In this document: piece after piece, positions 7,840-14,074 of the stretch
Layout of the letters: every line of letters begins with the position of its first letter
Position numbering within the stretch: position 1 is the first letter of the stretch
DNA from: an uncultured Blautia sp.
GTDB taxonomy: Bacteria > Bacillota > Clostridia > Lachnospirales > Lachnospiraceae
Length of the DNA: 16,214 nucleotides
Assembly: GCA_934394545.1 (NCBI GenBank)
Contig: CAKRRG010000064.1
Coordinates: 1 to 16,214, forward strand
Direction: 5' to 3'
Made by a program: the position numbers and the translations under genes
Notes under the pieces: model-generated
The model's input: the letters and a program-made list of their open reading frames with translations, nothing else
Database searches by the model: none
What the model was told of the DNA's origin: nothing

Positions 7840-8865
7840 TTACAAAATGATCATGGCATCTCCAAAGGAGAAAAATCTGTATTTCTCCTGAACTGCAACT
7901 TCATAAGCATGCATGATGTTCTCTTTTCCAGCTAAGGCAGATACCAGCATCACCAGTGTGGATTCCGGCAAATGGAAATTGGTGATCAGACCATCGATCA
8001 TCTTAAACTTATATCCTGGATAAATAAAGATTTCGGTCCATCCGCTTCCGGTTTTCAGAATACCATCCTCACCAGTTGCGGATTCCAGAGTACGGCAGCT
8101 GGTAGTTCCAACTGCGATCACACGTCCGCCGTTTTTCTTCGTGTCATTGATCAGCTTCGCCTGATCCTCTTCCACAATATAAAACTCCGAATGCATATGA
8201 TGTTGCTCTACATCATCCACTTTAACCGGACGGAAGGTTCCAAGACCTACATGAAGGGTTACGTGGGCAATATTCACCCCTTTTGCCTTCACCTGCTCCA
8301 AAAGCTCCTTTGTAAAATGCAGACCTGCTGTAGGCGCTGCTGCAGAACCTTCATTCTTGGCATAAACTGTCTGATAACGGTTCTTATCCTTTAATTTATG
8401 GGTAATGTAAGGAGGCAGCGGCATTTCCCCAAGCTGATCCAGAATTTCCTCAAAAATGCCCTCATAATGAAACTGGATCAGGCGGTTTCCTTCATCAACC
8501 ACATCAATAATTTCACCTGTTAAAATGCCATCCCCAAAGGTAATCTTCGCGCCTGGGCGGGCTTTTTTGCCAGGCTTTACCAGACACTCCCAGATATCAT
8601 TCTCTCTTCTTTTCAGAAGGAGAATCTCTATCACAGCACCAGTCTCTTCTTTATGGCCATAAAGTCGTGCTGGAATAACCTTCGTGTCATTAATTACCAA
8701 AGTGTCTCCTTCATTCAGATAGTCCAGTATATCCCTGAAATGGCGATGCTCAATACTTCCATCTGCCATAGAAAGATGCATAAGCCTGGAAGAGCTTCTG
8801 TCCTCCAACGGATCCTGGGCAATCAGCTCCTGGGGGAGCTCATAGTAAAAATCAGATGTTCTCAT
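7840..8865 (-). CDS. queA: S-adenosylmethionine:tRNA ribosyltransferase-isomerase
   Basis: Transfers and isomerises the ribosyl moiety of AdoMet onto 7-aminomethyl-7-deazaguanine in tRNA, giving epoxyqueuosine at position 34 of GUN-anticodon tRNAs. The 341-residue length is standard. Family sequences include the N-terminal [14 protein letters not shown] (6-19), [12 protein letters not shown] (59-70), PTAGLHFT (178-185), [10 protein letters not shown] (205-214) and the C-terminal [13 protein letters not shown] segment. The ATG lies inside the end of trmD, overlapping it by 14 bases, with an SD in the trmD tail (GAGGAATC), which indicates translational coupling. It is the last gene of the ylxM-ffh operon. 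No other queuosine biosynthesis genes are in the window. Confidence 0.96.
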   Translation of the reverse strand: MRTSDFYYELPQELIAQDPLEDRSSSRLMHLSMADGSIEHRHFRDILDYLNEGDTLVINDTKVIPARLYGHKEETGAVIEILLLKRRENDIWECLVKPGKKARPGAKITFGDGILTGEIIDVVDEGNRLIQFHYEGIFEEILDQLGEMPLPPYITHKLKDKNRYQTVYAKNEGSAAAPTAGLHFTKELLEQVKAKGVNIAHVTLHVGLGTFRPVKVDDVEQHHMHSEFYIVEEDQAKLINDTKKNGGRVIAVGTTSCRTLESATGEDGILKTGSGWTEIFIYPGYKFKMIDGLITNFHLPESTLVMLVSALAGKENIMHAYEVAVQEKYRFFSFGDAMIIL

Positions 8866-9616
8866 CTTTAGATTCCTCCTCTTTCCACTGCTTTTTCAGC
8901 TGCCGCACAAAATTCCATTCTTTATTGGTAAGATCTGCTTTTTTCAGCAGATCCGGGCGTCTTCTTGCAGTACGGATAATCGACTGCTCTCTGCGCCACT
9001 TCTCTATATTTGCATGATGACCGGACATCAGAACCTCCGGAACCTTTTTTCCATGCCATTCTTCCGGACGGCTATACTGGGGATATTCCAGAAGATTTCC
9101 TGCAAAAGACTCTGTTTCTCCGGATTCCTGATTGCTAAGCACACCTGGAACCATACGGGAAATGGAATCCATCATAACCATGGCCGGAAGCTCCCCGCCG
9201 GTAAGCACATAATCACCGATTGACACATAGTCCGTTACAATTTCTTCCAGTACTCTCTCGTCAATTCCCTCATAATGACCGCAAAGAAAAACCAGATCCT
9301 CTTCTTTTGCCATATCCCGGGCCATCTGCTGATTAAACACCTGTCCCTGAGGAGTAAGGTAAACTACTCTGGGACGTCTGCCTGTCTTCTTGGCGATTGC
9401 CTCATAAGCCAGATACACAGGCTCTGCCTGCATCAGCATTCCTGCGCCGCCGCCATATGTGTAATCATCCACCTTCTGATGCTTATTAAAAGCATAGTCC
9501 CGGATATTTACAGCCTCAACTGAGAGGATTCCCGCGTTAATGGCCCGCCCTGTAATACTGGTATTCATTCCATTCTGGATCATTTCCGGAAAAAGGGTCA
9601 AAACATGGAAATTCAT
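8852..9616 (-). CDS. trmD: tRNA (guanine-N1-)-methyltransferase
   Basis: Methylates G37 next to the anticodon in tRNAs reading CUN, CCN and CGG codons, using AdoMet and preventing +1 frameshifting. This SPOUT-class enzyme binds AdoMet in a trefoil knot. Visible motifs are YGGGAGM (54-60), [12 protein letters not shown] (111-122), [11 protein letters not shown] (132-142) and YPQYSRP (178-184). The 254 residues end in a Lys/Glu-rich tail ([14 protein letters not shown]). Its ATG directly follows the rimM stop codon with no gap, with AAAGGA in the rimM tail as SD. The 3' end overlaps queA by 14 bases. Gene order rimM-trmD is classic. Confidence 0.97.
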   Translation of the reverse strand: MNFHVLTLFPEMIQNGMNTSITGRAINAGILSVEAVNIRDYAFNKHQKVDDYTYGGGAGMLMQAEPVYLAYEAIAKKTGRRPRVVYLTPQGQVFNQQMARDMAKEEDLVFLCGHYEGIDERVLEEIVTDYVSIGDYVLTGGELPAMVMMDSISRMVPGVLSNQESGETESFAGNLLEYPQYSRPEEWHGKKVPEVLMSGHHANIEKWRREQSIIRTARRRPDLLKKADLTNKEWNFVRQLKKQWKEEESKDENI

Positions 9617-10120
9617 TTACAAAAGTCCTTTCATTAAATGTACCATCATCACATTTTCCTCCAGATCAACATCAAGAATGCACTCCTTGATAGCCGGGAG
9701 AAGCACCTCCTGATGATCCGGAAGCTCCACTACATACACATCATTAGCGCCTGTCTCCATAACGTCCTTCAGAGTTCCGAAATGACTGTTATCTTCCAGA
9801 ACCACCTCCATACCGATCAGGTCACCAATGTAATACTCGTCTTCATCCAGTTCCTGGGCTTCCTCTCTTGGAACCCACAGATCTCTGCCTTTGTACATTT
9901 CAATATCATTTATATTATCAATCCCGTTAAATTTCAGGATCACAAGATTCTTAAAGAATTTCACGTTCCGGATTTCCAGTTTCTTCATTTCTCTACCGGC
10001 ATCCAGAATCACATATTCAAGATCCAGAAAACGCTCCGGATCTGTGGTAGGGAATACTTTTACTTCTCCCCTTACACCATGAGTGGTAGTAATTACTCCA
10101 ACCTTCAATAAATCTTCCAT
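9617..10120 (-). CDS. rimM: Ribosome maturation factor RimM (16S rRNA processing)
   Basis: Binds ribosomal protein uS19 and helps assemble the 30S head. The 167-residue protein has an N-terminal RimM barrel with the signature VGVITTTHGVRGEVKV (about 7-22), and a C-terminal PRC-barrel from about 92 (YYIGDLIGMEVVLED onward). The reading frame extends upstream to 10177, but the start at 10120 is preferred: GAGGAG lies about seven bases before this ATG, and the protein then begins with the family-typical MEDLLKVG. A hairpin separates it from khpA. It abuts trmD exactly, so the two are probably translationally coupled. Confidence 0.95.
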   Translation of the reverse strand: MEDLLKVGVITTTHGVRGEVKVFPTTDPERFLDLEYVILDAGREMKKLEIRNVKFFKNLVILKFNGIDNINDIEMYKGRDLWVPREEAQELDEDEYYIGDLIGMEVVLEDNSHFGTLKDVMETGANDVYVVELPDHQEVLLPAIKECILDVDLEENVMMVHLMKGLL

Positions 10121-10142
10121 CCAAAACTCCTCTACATAAAAG

Positions 10143-10172
10143 TGCAGGAGCCATGTTACCACAGCTCCTGCA
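10143..10172 (-). other. Intercistronic hairpin between khpA and rimM
   Basis: TGCAGGAGC and GCTCCTGCA form a perfect 9-bp stem (10143-10151 with 10164-10172) around a 12-nt loop that can add three further pairs. In the operon transcript it sits between the khpA stop and the rimM ribosome-binding site and is followed by only four U. It could be a leaky terminator, an RNA processing site or a 3' stabiliser. The sequence does not decide. Confidence 0.6.
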
Positions 10173-10189
10173 TCCATATATCTTGCTTA

Positions 10190-10420
10190 TCATTGCAGAA
10201 TATCTACAATCACTTTTTTGCTGCTTTTGGAAGAAGCCGCTTTTACTACGGTACGGATAGCCTTCGCAATTCTTCCCTGGCGTCCGATTACCTTACCCAT
10301 ATCAGATGGTCCTACCTTCAGTTCGATGACAACTGCATCATCCTTTTCTGTTTCGGTAACGACTACTTCGTCCGGATTTTCAACAAGAGATTTTGCAATT
10401 ACTTCTACTAATTCTTTCAT
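10190..10420 (-). CDS. khpA: KH-domain RNA-binding protein KhpA (YlqC family)
   Basis: Small 76-residue RNA-binding protein made almost entirely of one KH domain, with the RNA-gripping GxxG loop in KVIGRQGRIAKAIR (about 43-56). In other Firmicutes KhpA pairs with KhpB/EloR and affects cell division, cell elongation and small-RNA biology. Start ATG follows a strong GGGAGGTG. Position between rpsP and rimM is the conserved location for this gene in Firmicutes. It is separated from rpsP by a 95-base gap containing two hairpins, which may set its expression apart from bS16. Confidence 0.94.
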   Translation of the reverse strand: MKELVEVIAKSLVENPDEVVVTETEKDDAVVIELKVGPSDMGKVIGRQGRIAKAIRTVVKAASSKSSKKVIVDILQ

Positions 10421-10437
10421 TACACACCTCCCTGACC

Positions 10438-10499
10438 CGTCCTCAACTGGACGTTACAGAAATATCCCCAAATAACTGTAAGGGCTATGCCCTTACAGT
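10438..10499 (-). other. Two hairpins in the rpsP-khpA intergenic region
   Basis: Downstream of rpsP in the transcript is a perfect 11-bp stem, ACTGTAAGGGC (10475-10485) with GCCCTTACAGT (10489-10499), with a 3-base loop. A smaller one follows, CGTCC (10438-10442) with GGACG (10449-10453). The large hairpin is not followed by a U-run (next bases read TATTTGGGG), so it is not a canonical terminator. A processing or stabilising role that raises rpsP message over downstream genes is plausible. Confidence 0.65.
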
Positions 10500-10515
10500 C
10501 GTGAGATACTTCTTA

Positions 10516-10761
10516 TTATTTCTCGATTCCGGCCTGTTTGAGGATCTTAGCAACAACTTCTGTAGGCTGAGCACCATTTGCAAGCCATTTCTTAGCTGCC
10601 TCTTCGTTAACCTGGCATACGCTTGGCTCACAGTTCGGATCATATGTTCCGATTTCCTCGATGCATCTTCCATCACGTTTGCTGCGGGAATCTGCAACAA
10701 CAATTCTATAAAAAGGTGCTTTCTTCTGTCCCATTCTTCTTAATCTGATCTTTACTGCCAT
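10516..10761 (-). CDS. rpsP: 30S ribosomal protein bS16
   Basis: Ribosomal protein of the 30S body, needed for assembly. The 81-residue sequence starts with the family signature [25 protein letters not shown] and continues with [13 protein letters not shown], matching bacterial bS16 in length and order. GGAGGA lies upstream of the ATG. It follows ffh after 45 AT-rich bases without a visible promoter, so it is probably transcribed from the ylxM-ffh promoter. Two downstream hairpins separate it from khpA. Confidence 0.98.
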   Translation of the reverse strand: MAVKIRLRRMGQKKAPFYRIVVADSRSKRDGRCIEEIGTYDPNCEPSVCQVNEEAAKKWLANGAQPTEVVAKILKQAGIEK

Positions 10762-10806
10762 TTTAATTTTCCTCCGATTTAATTTCTTTTATTAGTTTTA
10801 TTATTA

Positions 10807-12159
10807 TTAAAAAGGAAGCTTGAAGCCGCCTCTTTTACCACCCATTTTGCCGCCGCCCATAAGCCCCGGCATCTGCTTCATCATCTTCTTGCTCTGCTCA
10901 AACTGCTTCACAAGGCGATTAACCTCCGCAACCTCTACGCCAGCGCCCCTGGCAATTCTGTTCTTACGGGAAATATTCAGGATTCCCGGATTGGAGCGTT
11001 CCTGAGGAGTCATGGAAAGGATAATAGACTTGGTTCTGTCCATTGCCTTCTCATCGATCATACTCTCCACATCCTTCATCTTGCTTCCCACACCAGGGAG
11101 CATATTCAGGATACTGGAAATACCGCCCATCTTATTCATCTGTTCCAGGCTGGTAAGATAATCATTAAAATCAAAGTCCATCTTCTTCAGCTTCTTGGAC
11201 ATCTCCTGGGCTGCTTCCTGATCAACTGCTGCCTCAGCCTTCTCAATCAGGCTCATCACATCACCCATTCCAAGGATACGGGATGCCATTCTCTCCGGAT
11301 AAAACTGCTCCAGGTCAGATAACTTCTCTCCCATACCTACATACAGAATCGGCTTGCCGGTTACGGCTTTAATGGAAAGGGCTGCACCACCACGGGTATC
11401 ACCATCCATCTTAGTCAGGATAACACCATCTATTCCAACCTTCTCTGTGAAGGTCTGTGCTACATTGACTGCATCCTGTCCTGTCATCGCGTCAACTACA
11501 AGAACTGTAGCATCCACCTCAACATTAGACTTAATATCAGCAAGCTCCTGCATCATATCTTCATCAATATGAAGACGACCTGCTGTATCAATGATCACTA
11601 CATTCTGCTGATTCGCCTTAGCATGCGCAACTGCTGCCTTAGCTATATCCACCGGGCTCTGCTTATCACCCATGGTAAATACTTCCACGCCCTGCTTCTC
11701 GCCATTTACCTGCAGCTGTGTAATAGCCGCCGGTCTGTACACGTCACAGGCTACCAGAAGTGGTCTCTTACCCTTGGACTTGATCTTACCTGCAAGCTTA
11801 GCTGCGGTAGTGGTCTTACCAGCACCCTGAAGACCTGCCATCATAATAACCGTCAGATCATTCCCCGGCTTGATCGGAAGCTCAGTAGTCTCGCTTCCCA
11901 TAAGATGAACCAGCTCTTCATTTACAATCTTGATGACCATCTGGCCTGGGTTCAGGCCGTTCATAACGTCCTGTCCAACTGCACGCTCCTGTACAGATTT
12001 CGTGAACTGCTTCACAACTCTGAAGTTAACGTCCGCTTCAAGGAGTGCCATCTTAACTTCCTTAAGAGCGATCTTAACATCCTCTTCTGTCAGACGGCCC
12101 TTGCTTCTAAGCTTCTTAAATACATTCTGAAGTTTATCTGTCAAGCTTTCAAATGCCAT
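10807..12159 (-). CDS. ffh: Signal recognition particle protein Ffh (SRP54)
   Basis: GTPase that binds signal sequences and 4.5S/6S RNA and delivers ribosomes to the receptor FtsY at the membrane. The 450-residue protein shows an N-terminal four-helix bundle (1-95). The G domain has GLQGAGKTT (109-117), DTAGR (191-195) and TKMDGDTRGG (249-258). The C-terminal methionine-rich M domain (from about 325, with RIARGAGVEVAEVNRLVKQF) ends in a Gly/Met/Lys tail. It starts three bases after the ylxM stop with GAGGAG in the ylxM tail as SD, so the two are coupled. Its receptor gene ftsY is also in this window. Confidence 0.98.
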   Translation of the reverse strand: MAFESLTDKLQNVFKKLRSKGRLTEEDVKIALKEVKMALLEADVNFRVVKQFTKSVQERAVGQDVMNGLNPGQMVIKIVNEELVHLMGSETTELPIKPGNDLTVIMMAGLQGAGKTTTAAKLAGKIKSKGKRPLLVACDVYRPAAITQLQVNGEKQGVEVFTMGDKQSPVDIAKAAVAHAKANQQNVVIIDTAGRLHIDEDMMQELADIKSNVEVDATVLVVDAMTGQDAVNVAQTFTEKVGIDGVILTKMDGDTRGGAALSIKAVTGKPILYVGMGEKLSDLEQFYPERMASRILGMGDVMSLIEKAEAAVDQEAAQEMSKKLKKMDFDFNDYLTSLEQMNKMGGISSILNMLPGVGSKMKDVESMIDEKAMDRTKSIILSMTPQERSNPGILNISRKNRIARGAGVEVAEVNRLVKQFEQSKKMMKQMPGLMGGGKMGGKRGGFKLPF

Positions 12160-12162
12160 GAA

Positions 12163-12486
12163 TTATAACTCCTCTAAAATCACATTGGATATTGCCACTA
12201 TATCATCTGCATGATAGCCGGATGCAAGCTCATGTATCTTCTGTACCTGTCCCCGGATATTCACAAACTTCTCTACCAGATGCAGCTTCTCTTCATATCC
12301 TTCCAGTGCCTTATCACAACGTCTGATCATATCATGCACGCCCTGACGGCTGATATTCAGTTCCTCTGCAACCTCACTTAAAGAATAATCTTCCAGAACT
12401 ACACTCTCGTAAATCTGCTGCTGTCTCTTCGTAAGAAGCTCTCCGTAAAAATCATAGAGCAAAGTACGTTCTACAAACTTCTCCAT
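12163..12486 (-). CDS. ylxM: YlxM/p13-like helix-turn-helix SRP-associated protein
   Basis: A 107-residue protein with a sigma-70 region 4-like helix-turn-helix (about 20-60: LTKRQQQIYESVVLEDYSLSEVAEELNISRQG). It belongs to the UPF0122/YlxM family encoded next to ffh in Firmicutes. In Streptococcus the homologue binds the SRP and modulates its GTPase activity, and a DNA-binding role has also been considered because of the HTH. It is first in the operon, directly behind a near-consensus promoter, with AAGGTG as SD and a predicted leader of only about 11 nt. It is three bases from ffh. Confidence 0.93.
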   Translation of the reverse strand: MEKFVERTLLYDFYGELLTKRQQQIYESVVLEDYSLSEVAEELNISRQGVHDMIRRCDKALEGYEEKLHLVEKFVNIRGQVQKIHELASGYHADDIVAISNVILEEL

Positions 12487-12503
12487 TCGTTATCACCTTG
12501 GGT

Positions 12504-12532
12504 ATCATACCTTATTTTGGGATGTGTGTCAA
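12504..12532 (-). promoter_or_regulatory. Promoter of the ylxM-ffh-rpsP-khpA-rimM-trmD-queA operon
   Basis: On the - strand a perfect -35 TTGACA (12527-12532) and a -10 TATGAT (12504-12509) are separated by exactly 17 bases. Predicted start near 12497 leaves a very short leader for ylxM. It is head to head with the toxin promoter about 50 bases away. Confidence 0.85.
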
Positions 12533-12584
12533 GTATTTTTTATTGACAAACCTTTTTTCCCCTGTTCCATTTTGTTCTGACCCA

Positions 12585-12593
12585 TGCTATACT
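12585..12593 (+). promoter_or_regulatory. Extended -10 promoter of the Fst-like toxin mRNA
   Basis: TGC-TATACT is an extended -10 element (TGn plus a hexamer one base from consensus). The hexamer 17 bases upstream (TTCCAT, 12565-12570) is a poor -35. A perfect TTGACA at 12543-12548 is 39 bases away, too far to pair. Expected start near 12600 gives a toxin mRNA of about 209 nt to the terminator. Confidence 0.65.
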
Positions 12594-12604
12594 ATAAGAG
12601 CTGC

Positions 12605-12634
12605 CGAACCTCCAGCAGAAAGGAGGTGAATTCG
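12605..12634 (+). promoter_or_regulatory. 5' hairpin sequestering the toxin ribosome-binding site
   Basis: ACCTCC (12608-12613) pairs with GGAGGT (12622-12627) around an 8-nt loop, and CGAA (12605-12608) can pair with TTCG (12631-12634) as an alternative outer stem. The pairing covers the SD AGAAAGGAGGTGA (12617-12629), a 13-base perfect complement of the usual 16S 3' tail. A very strong but masked SD is characteristic of Fst-type toxin messages, in which a 5' stem-loop limits translation and stabilises the RNA. Confidence 0.75.
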
Positions 12635-12661
12635 ATGGATAATATTATTGCTCTAATCCTT
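12631..12661 (+). repeat. Toxin-side direct repeats (DRa/DRb-like) over the start codon
   Basis: TTCGATGGA (12631-12639) contains the toxin ATG. TATTGCTCTAATCCTT (12646-12661) covers codons 4-9. Both recur exactly at 12817-12842, within the predicted antisense RNA. The two segments are 6 bases apart here and 1 base apart in the other copy. Because the antisense RNA is transcribed from the other strand, it is complementary to this site. Confidence 0.85.
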
Positions 12662-12727
12662 GTCCCTGTCGCAGTAAATGTAATTAGCTACTGCATTTAC
12701 AAATGGTTGGACAGAAAAGACAAATAG
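12635..12727 (+). CDS. Fst-like type I toxin peptide (30 aa)
   Basis: A 30-codon gene starting MDNIIALILVPV and ending YKWLDRKDK, with one hydrophobic helix (about 4-22) and a charged tail. It aligns without gaps to Fst of plasmid pAD1, as recalled from the literature: identical or conservative residues along the helix, Pro11 shared, and the Leu25-Asp26 pair shared (WLD here). Fst-family peptides act at the membrane and are toxic when translated. The strongest possible SD lies eight bases before the ATG inside a hairpin. A bidirectional terminator, repeats and a convergent antisense promoter complete the pAD1 par layout. The gene sits between divergent ylxM and convergent trpS. A non-toxic membrane peptide remains possible. 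Confidence 0.85.
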   Translation: MDNIIALILVPVAVNVISYCIYKWLDRKDK

Positions 12728-12773
12728 GCAGCATAACAGCCTAAGGCATAAGCCACCTACATAAACGGAATAG
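12728..12773 (+). other. 3' untranslated region of the toxin mRNA
   Basis: The 46 bases between the toxin stop and the terminator carry no further reading frame. They contain short complementary GCC/GGC segments (for example AGGC 12726-12729 with GCCT) that could fold the mRNA. The predicted antisense RNA ends at about the right edge of this stretch, so most of it is probably unique to the toxin mRNA. Confidence 0.4.
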
Positions 12774-12808
12774 AAAACCCCGGAAGTCTCGCACACCTCC
12801 GGGGTTTT
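12774..12808. terminator. Bidirectional terminator shared by toxin mRNA and antisense RNA
   Basis: AAAACCCCGGA (12774-12784) and TCCGGGGTTTT (12798-12808) pair perfectly over 11 bases. After an A-C mismatch (85/97), two more pairs close a 7-nt loop, CTCGCAC (12788-12794). Both ends give a T-run, so it works on either strand. The loop begins CUCG on the + strand, fitting the YUNR U-turn motif used by Fst RNA I to start pairing with RNA II. Confidence 0.9.
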
Positions 12809-12816
12809 CGTTTGCT

Positions 12817-12842
12817 TTCGATGGACTATTGCTCTAATCCTT
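12817..12842 (-). repeat. Antitoxin-side direct repeats (DRa/DRb-like)
   Basis: TTCGATGGA (12817-12825) and TATTGCTCTAATCCTT (12827-12842) are exact copies of the toxin-side segments, placed beyond the terminator and inside the predicted antisense RNA. The repeat includes an ATG and a seven-codon frame on the + strand, but has no ribosome-binding site of its own. Confidence 0.85.
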
Positions 12843-12852
12843 AGCTGTTATT

Positions 12853-12881
12853 ATCATATGCCATAACCAGGGAAATGTCAA
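12853..12881 (-). promoter_or_regulatory. Promoter of the antisense antitoxin RNA
   Basis: On the - strand a perfect -35 TTGACA (12876-12881) and a -10 TATGAT (12853-12858) are separated by exactly 17 bases. This is a much closer consensus match than the toxin promoter, as expected if the unstable antitoxin RNA must be made in excess. Predicted start near 12846. Confidence 0.85.
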
Positions 12882-12924
12882 CTTGAAACTTTCCACAGGC
12901 AGTAATATTTAAAATTCACATTTT

Positions 12925-13986
12925 TTACTGAATCAGACTGTTATTATCAAAATAATCAATTTTCATAGCAGCTTTTACATCCTTCAATGTCTCTGCCGCC
13001 TTTGCTTCCGCAACCCTGCTTCCCTCTTTTAAGATGTCATAAACATCCGGGATGCGCTGTTCCCACATTTTACGGCGCTCACGGATCGGTCCAAGCTCTG
13101 CCTGAAGAACATTGTTCAGGAATTTCTTAACTTTTACATCACCAAGTCCGCCTCGTTTATAATGATCCTTCAGCTCATCCAGATTCTGATACTCTGGAAG
13201 GAATTCCGGAAAATACTCCGGTTTGCAGAAAGCATCCAGATAAATAAATACCGGGTTGCCATCAACCTTTCCCGGATCCTGGACACGAAGGTGATTCGGA
13301 TCTGTAAACATAGACATAACCTTCTTCTTAATGTCCTCTGCCTCATCGGAAAGATAGATGCAGTTTCCAAGGGACTTACTCATTTTAGCCTTGCCATCAA
13401 TTCCCGGAAGACGCAAACATGCCTTATTAGATGGAAGCACGATTTCAGGCTCTGTAAGTGTCTCGCCATATACGGTATTGAACTTGTGTACAATCTCTTT
13501 ACACTGCTCTAACATAGGAAGCTGGTCCTCGCCAACCGGAACGGCTGTAGCGCGGAAAGCTGTAATATCTGCAGCCTGGCTGATGGGATAACAGAAGAAT
13601 CCCACTGGAATACTAGCTTCGAAATTACGCATCTGAATCTCAGATTTTACAGTAGGATTACGCTGAACACGAGCCACTGTAACCAGATTCATATAATAGA
13701 ATGTAAGCTCTGTAAGCTCTGGAACCATAGACTGAATAAAAATAGTAGATTTGTCCGGATCAATGCCACATGCAAGATAATCCAACGCAACCTGGATAAT
13801 ATTCTGGCGAACCTTCTCCGGATGCTCTGCATTATCCGTCAGCGCCTGTGCATCTGCGATCATAATAAAAATCTCATCATAGTTTCCGGAATTCTGAAGC
13901 TTCACACGCTCAGATAAAGAACCTACATAATGTCCCACGTGAAGACGTCCTGTAGGACGGTCTCCTGTCAAAATTACCTTCTTCAT
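12925..13986 (-). CDS. trpS: Tryptophanyl-tRNA synthetase
   Basis: Class I aminoacyl-tRNA synthetase charging tRNA-Trp. The 353-residue protein has the HIGH-like motif as HVGH (16-19, in GDRPTGRLHVGHYVGS) and KMSKS at 201-205 in the Rossmann catalytic domain. The GDRPTG opening and ITAFRA-VPVGEDQLPMLEQ segment match the TrpRS type common in streptococci and clostridia. AAGGAG lies eight bases before the ATG. The 88-base gap from ilvA is too short for a T-box, and no convincing promoter was found there, so it may be co-transcribed with ilvA. No T-rich terminator follows the stop. The next terminator on this strand is that of the toxin-antitoxin locus. Confidence 0.95.
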   Translation of the reverse strand: MKKVILTGDRPTGRLHVGHYVGSLSERVKLQNSGNYDEIFIMIADAQALTDNAEHPEKVRQNIIQVALDYLACGIDPDKSTIFIQSMVPELTELTFYYMNLVTVARVQRNPTVKSEIQMRNFEASIPVGFFCYPISQAADITAFRATAVPVGEDQLPMLEQCKEIVHKFNTVYGETLTEPEIVLPSNKACLRLPGIDGKAKMSKSLGNCIYLSDEAEDIKKKVMSMFTDPNHLRVQDPGKVDGNPVFIYLDAFCKPEYFPEFLPEYQNLDELKDHYKRGGLGDVKVKKFLNNVLQAELGPIRERRKMWEQRIPDVYDILKEGSRVAEAKAAETLKDVKAAMKIDYFDNNSLIQ

Positions 13987-14074
13987 AGTTTGCTACTCCT
14001 TATAATTATCACTATACTGATTCCAAAATATCAATATAGTTATATTTTTAAATTCCCAACACACTTCGGTCTGA

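Larger units (their letters stand above)
12770..12846 (-). ncRNA. Antisense antitoxin RNA (RNA II-like) of the Fst-type locus
   Basis: A predicted RNA of about 75 nt starts near 12846 from a consensus - strand promoter and stops at the shared terminator (12774-12808). It is complementary to the toxin mRNA in two ways: through the repeats AAGGATTAGAGCAATA and TCCATCGAA, which match codons 4-9 and the start codon region, and through the terminator, where the two transcripts overlap. In pAD1 par, RNA II has this same arrangement, blocks ribosome binding and forms a stable complex with RNA I. Ends are estimated from promoter and terminator positions. Confidence 0.78.

Noticed and set aside
10121..10177. 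Upstream start of rimM.
   Set aside because: The extension would cross the khpA-rimM hairpin and lacks an SD. The ATG at 10120 has GAGGAG and the family N-terminus.
12817..12842. Second copy of the toxin start as a decayed toxin gene or a 7-codon peptide gene.
   Set aside because: It has no ribosome-binding site, and a consensus promoter reads through it on the other strand towards the shared terminator. The antitoxin-repeat explanation fits all parts of the locus better.
13996..14034. Promoter TTGATA-18-GATAAT (- strand) for trpS.
   Set aside because: Transcription would begin within or at the SD of trpS, leaving no usable leader. Another option has only a 15-base spacer.
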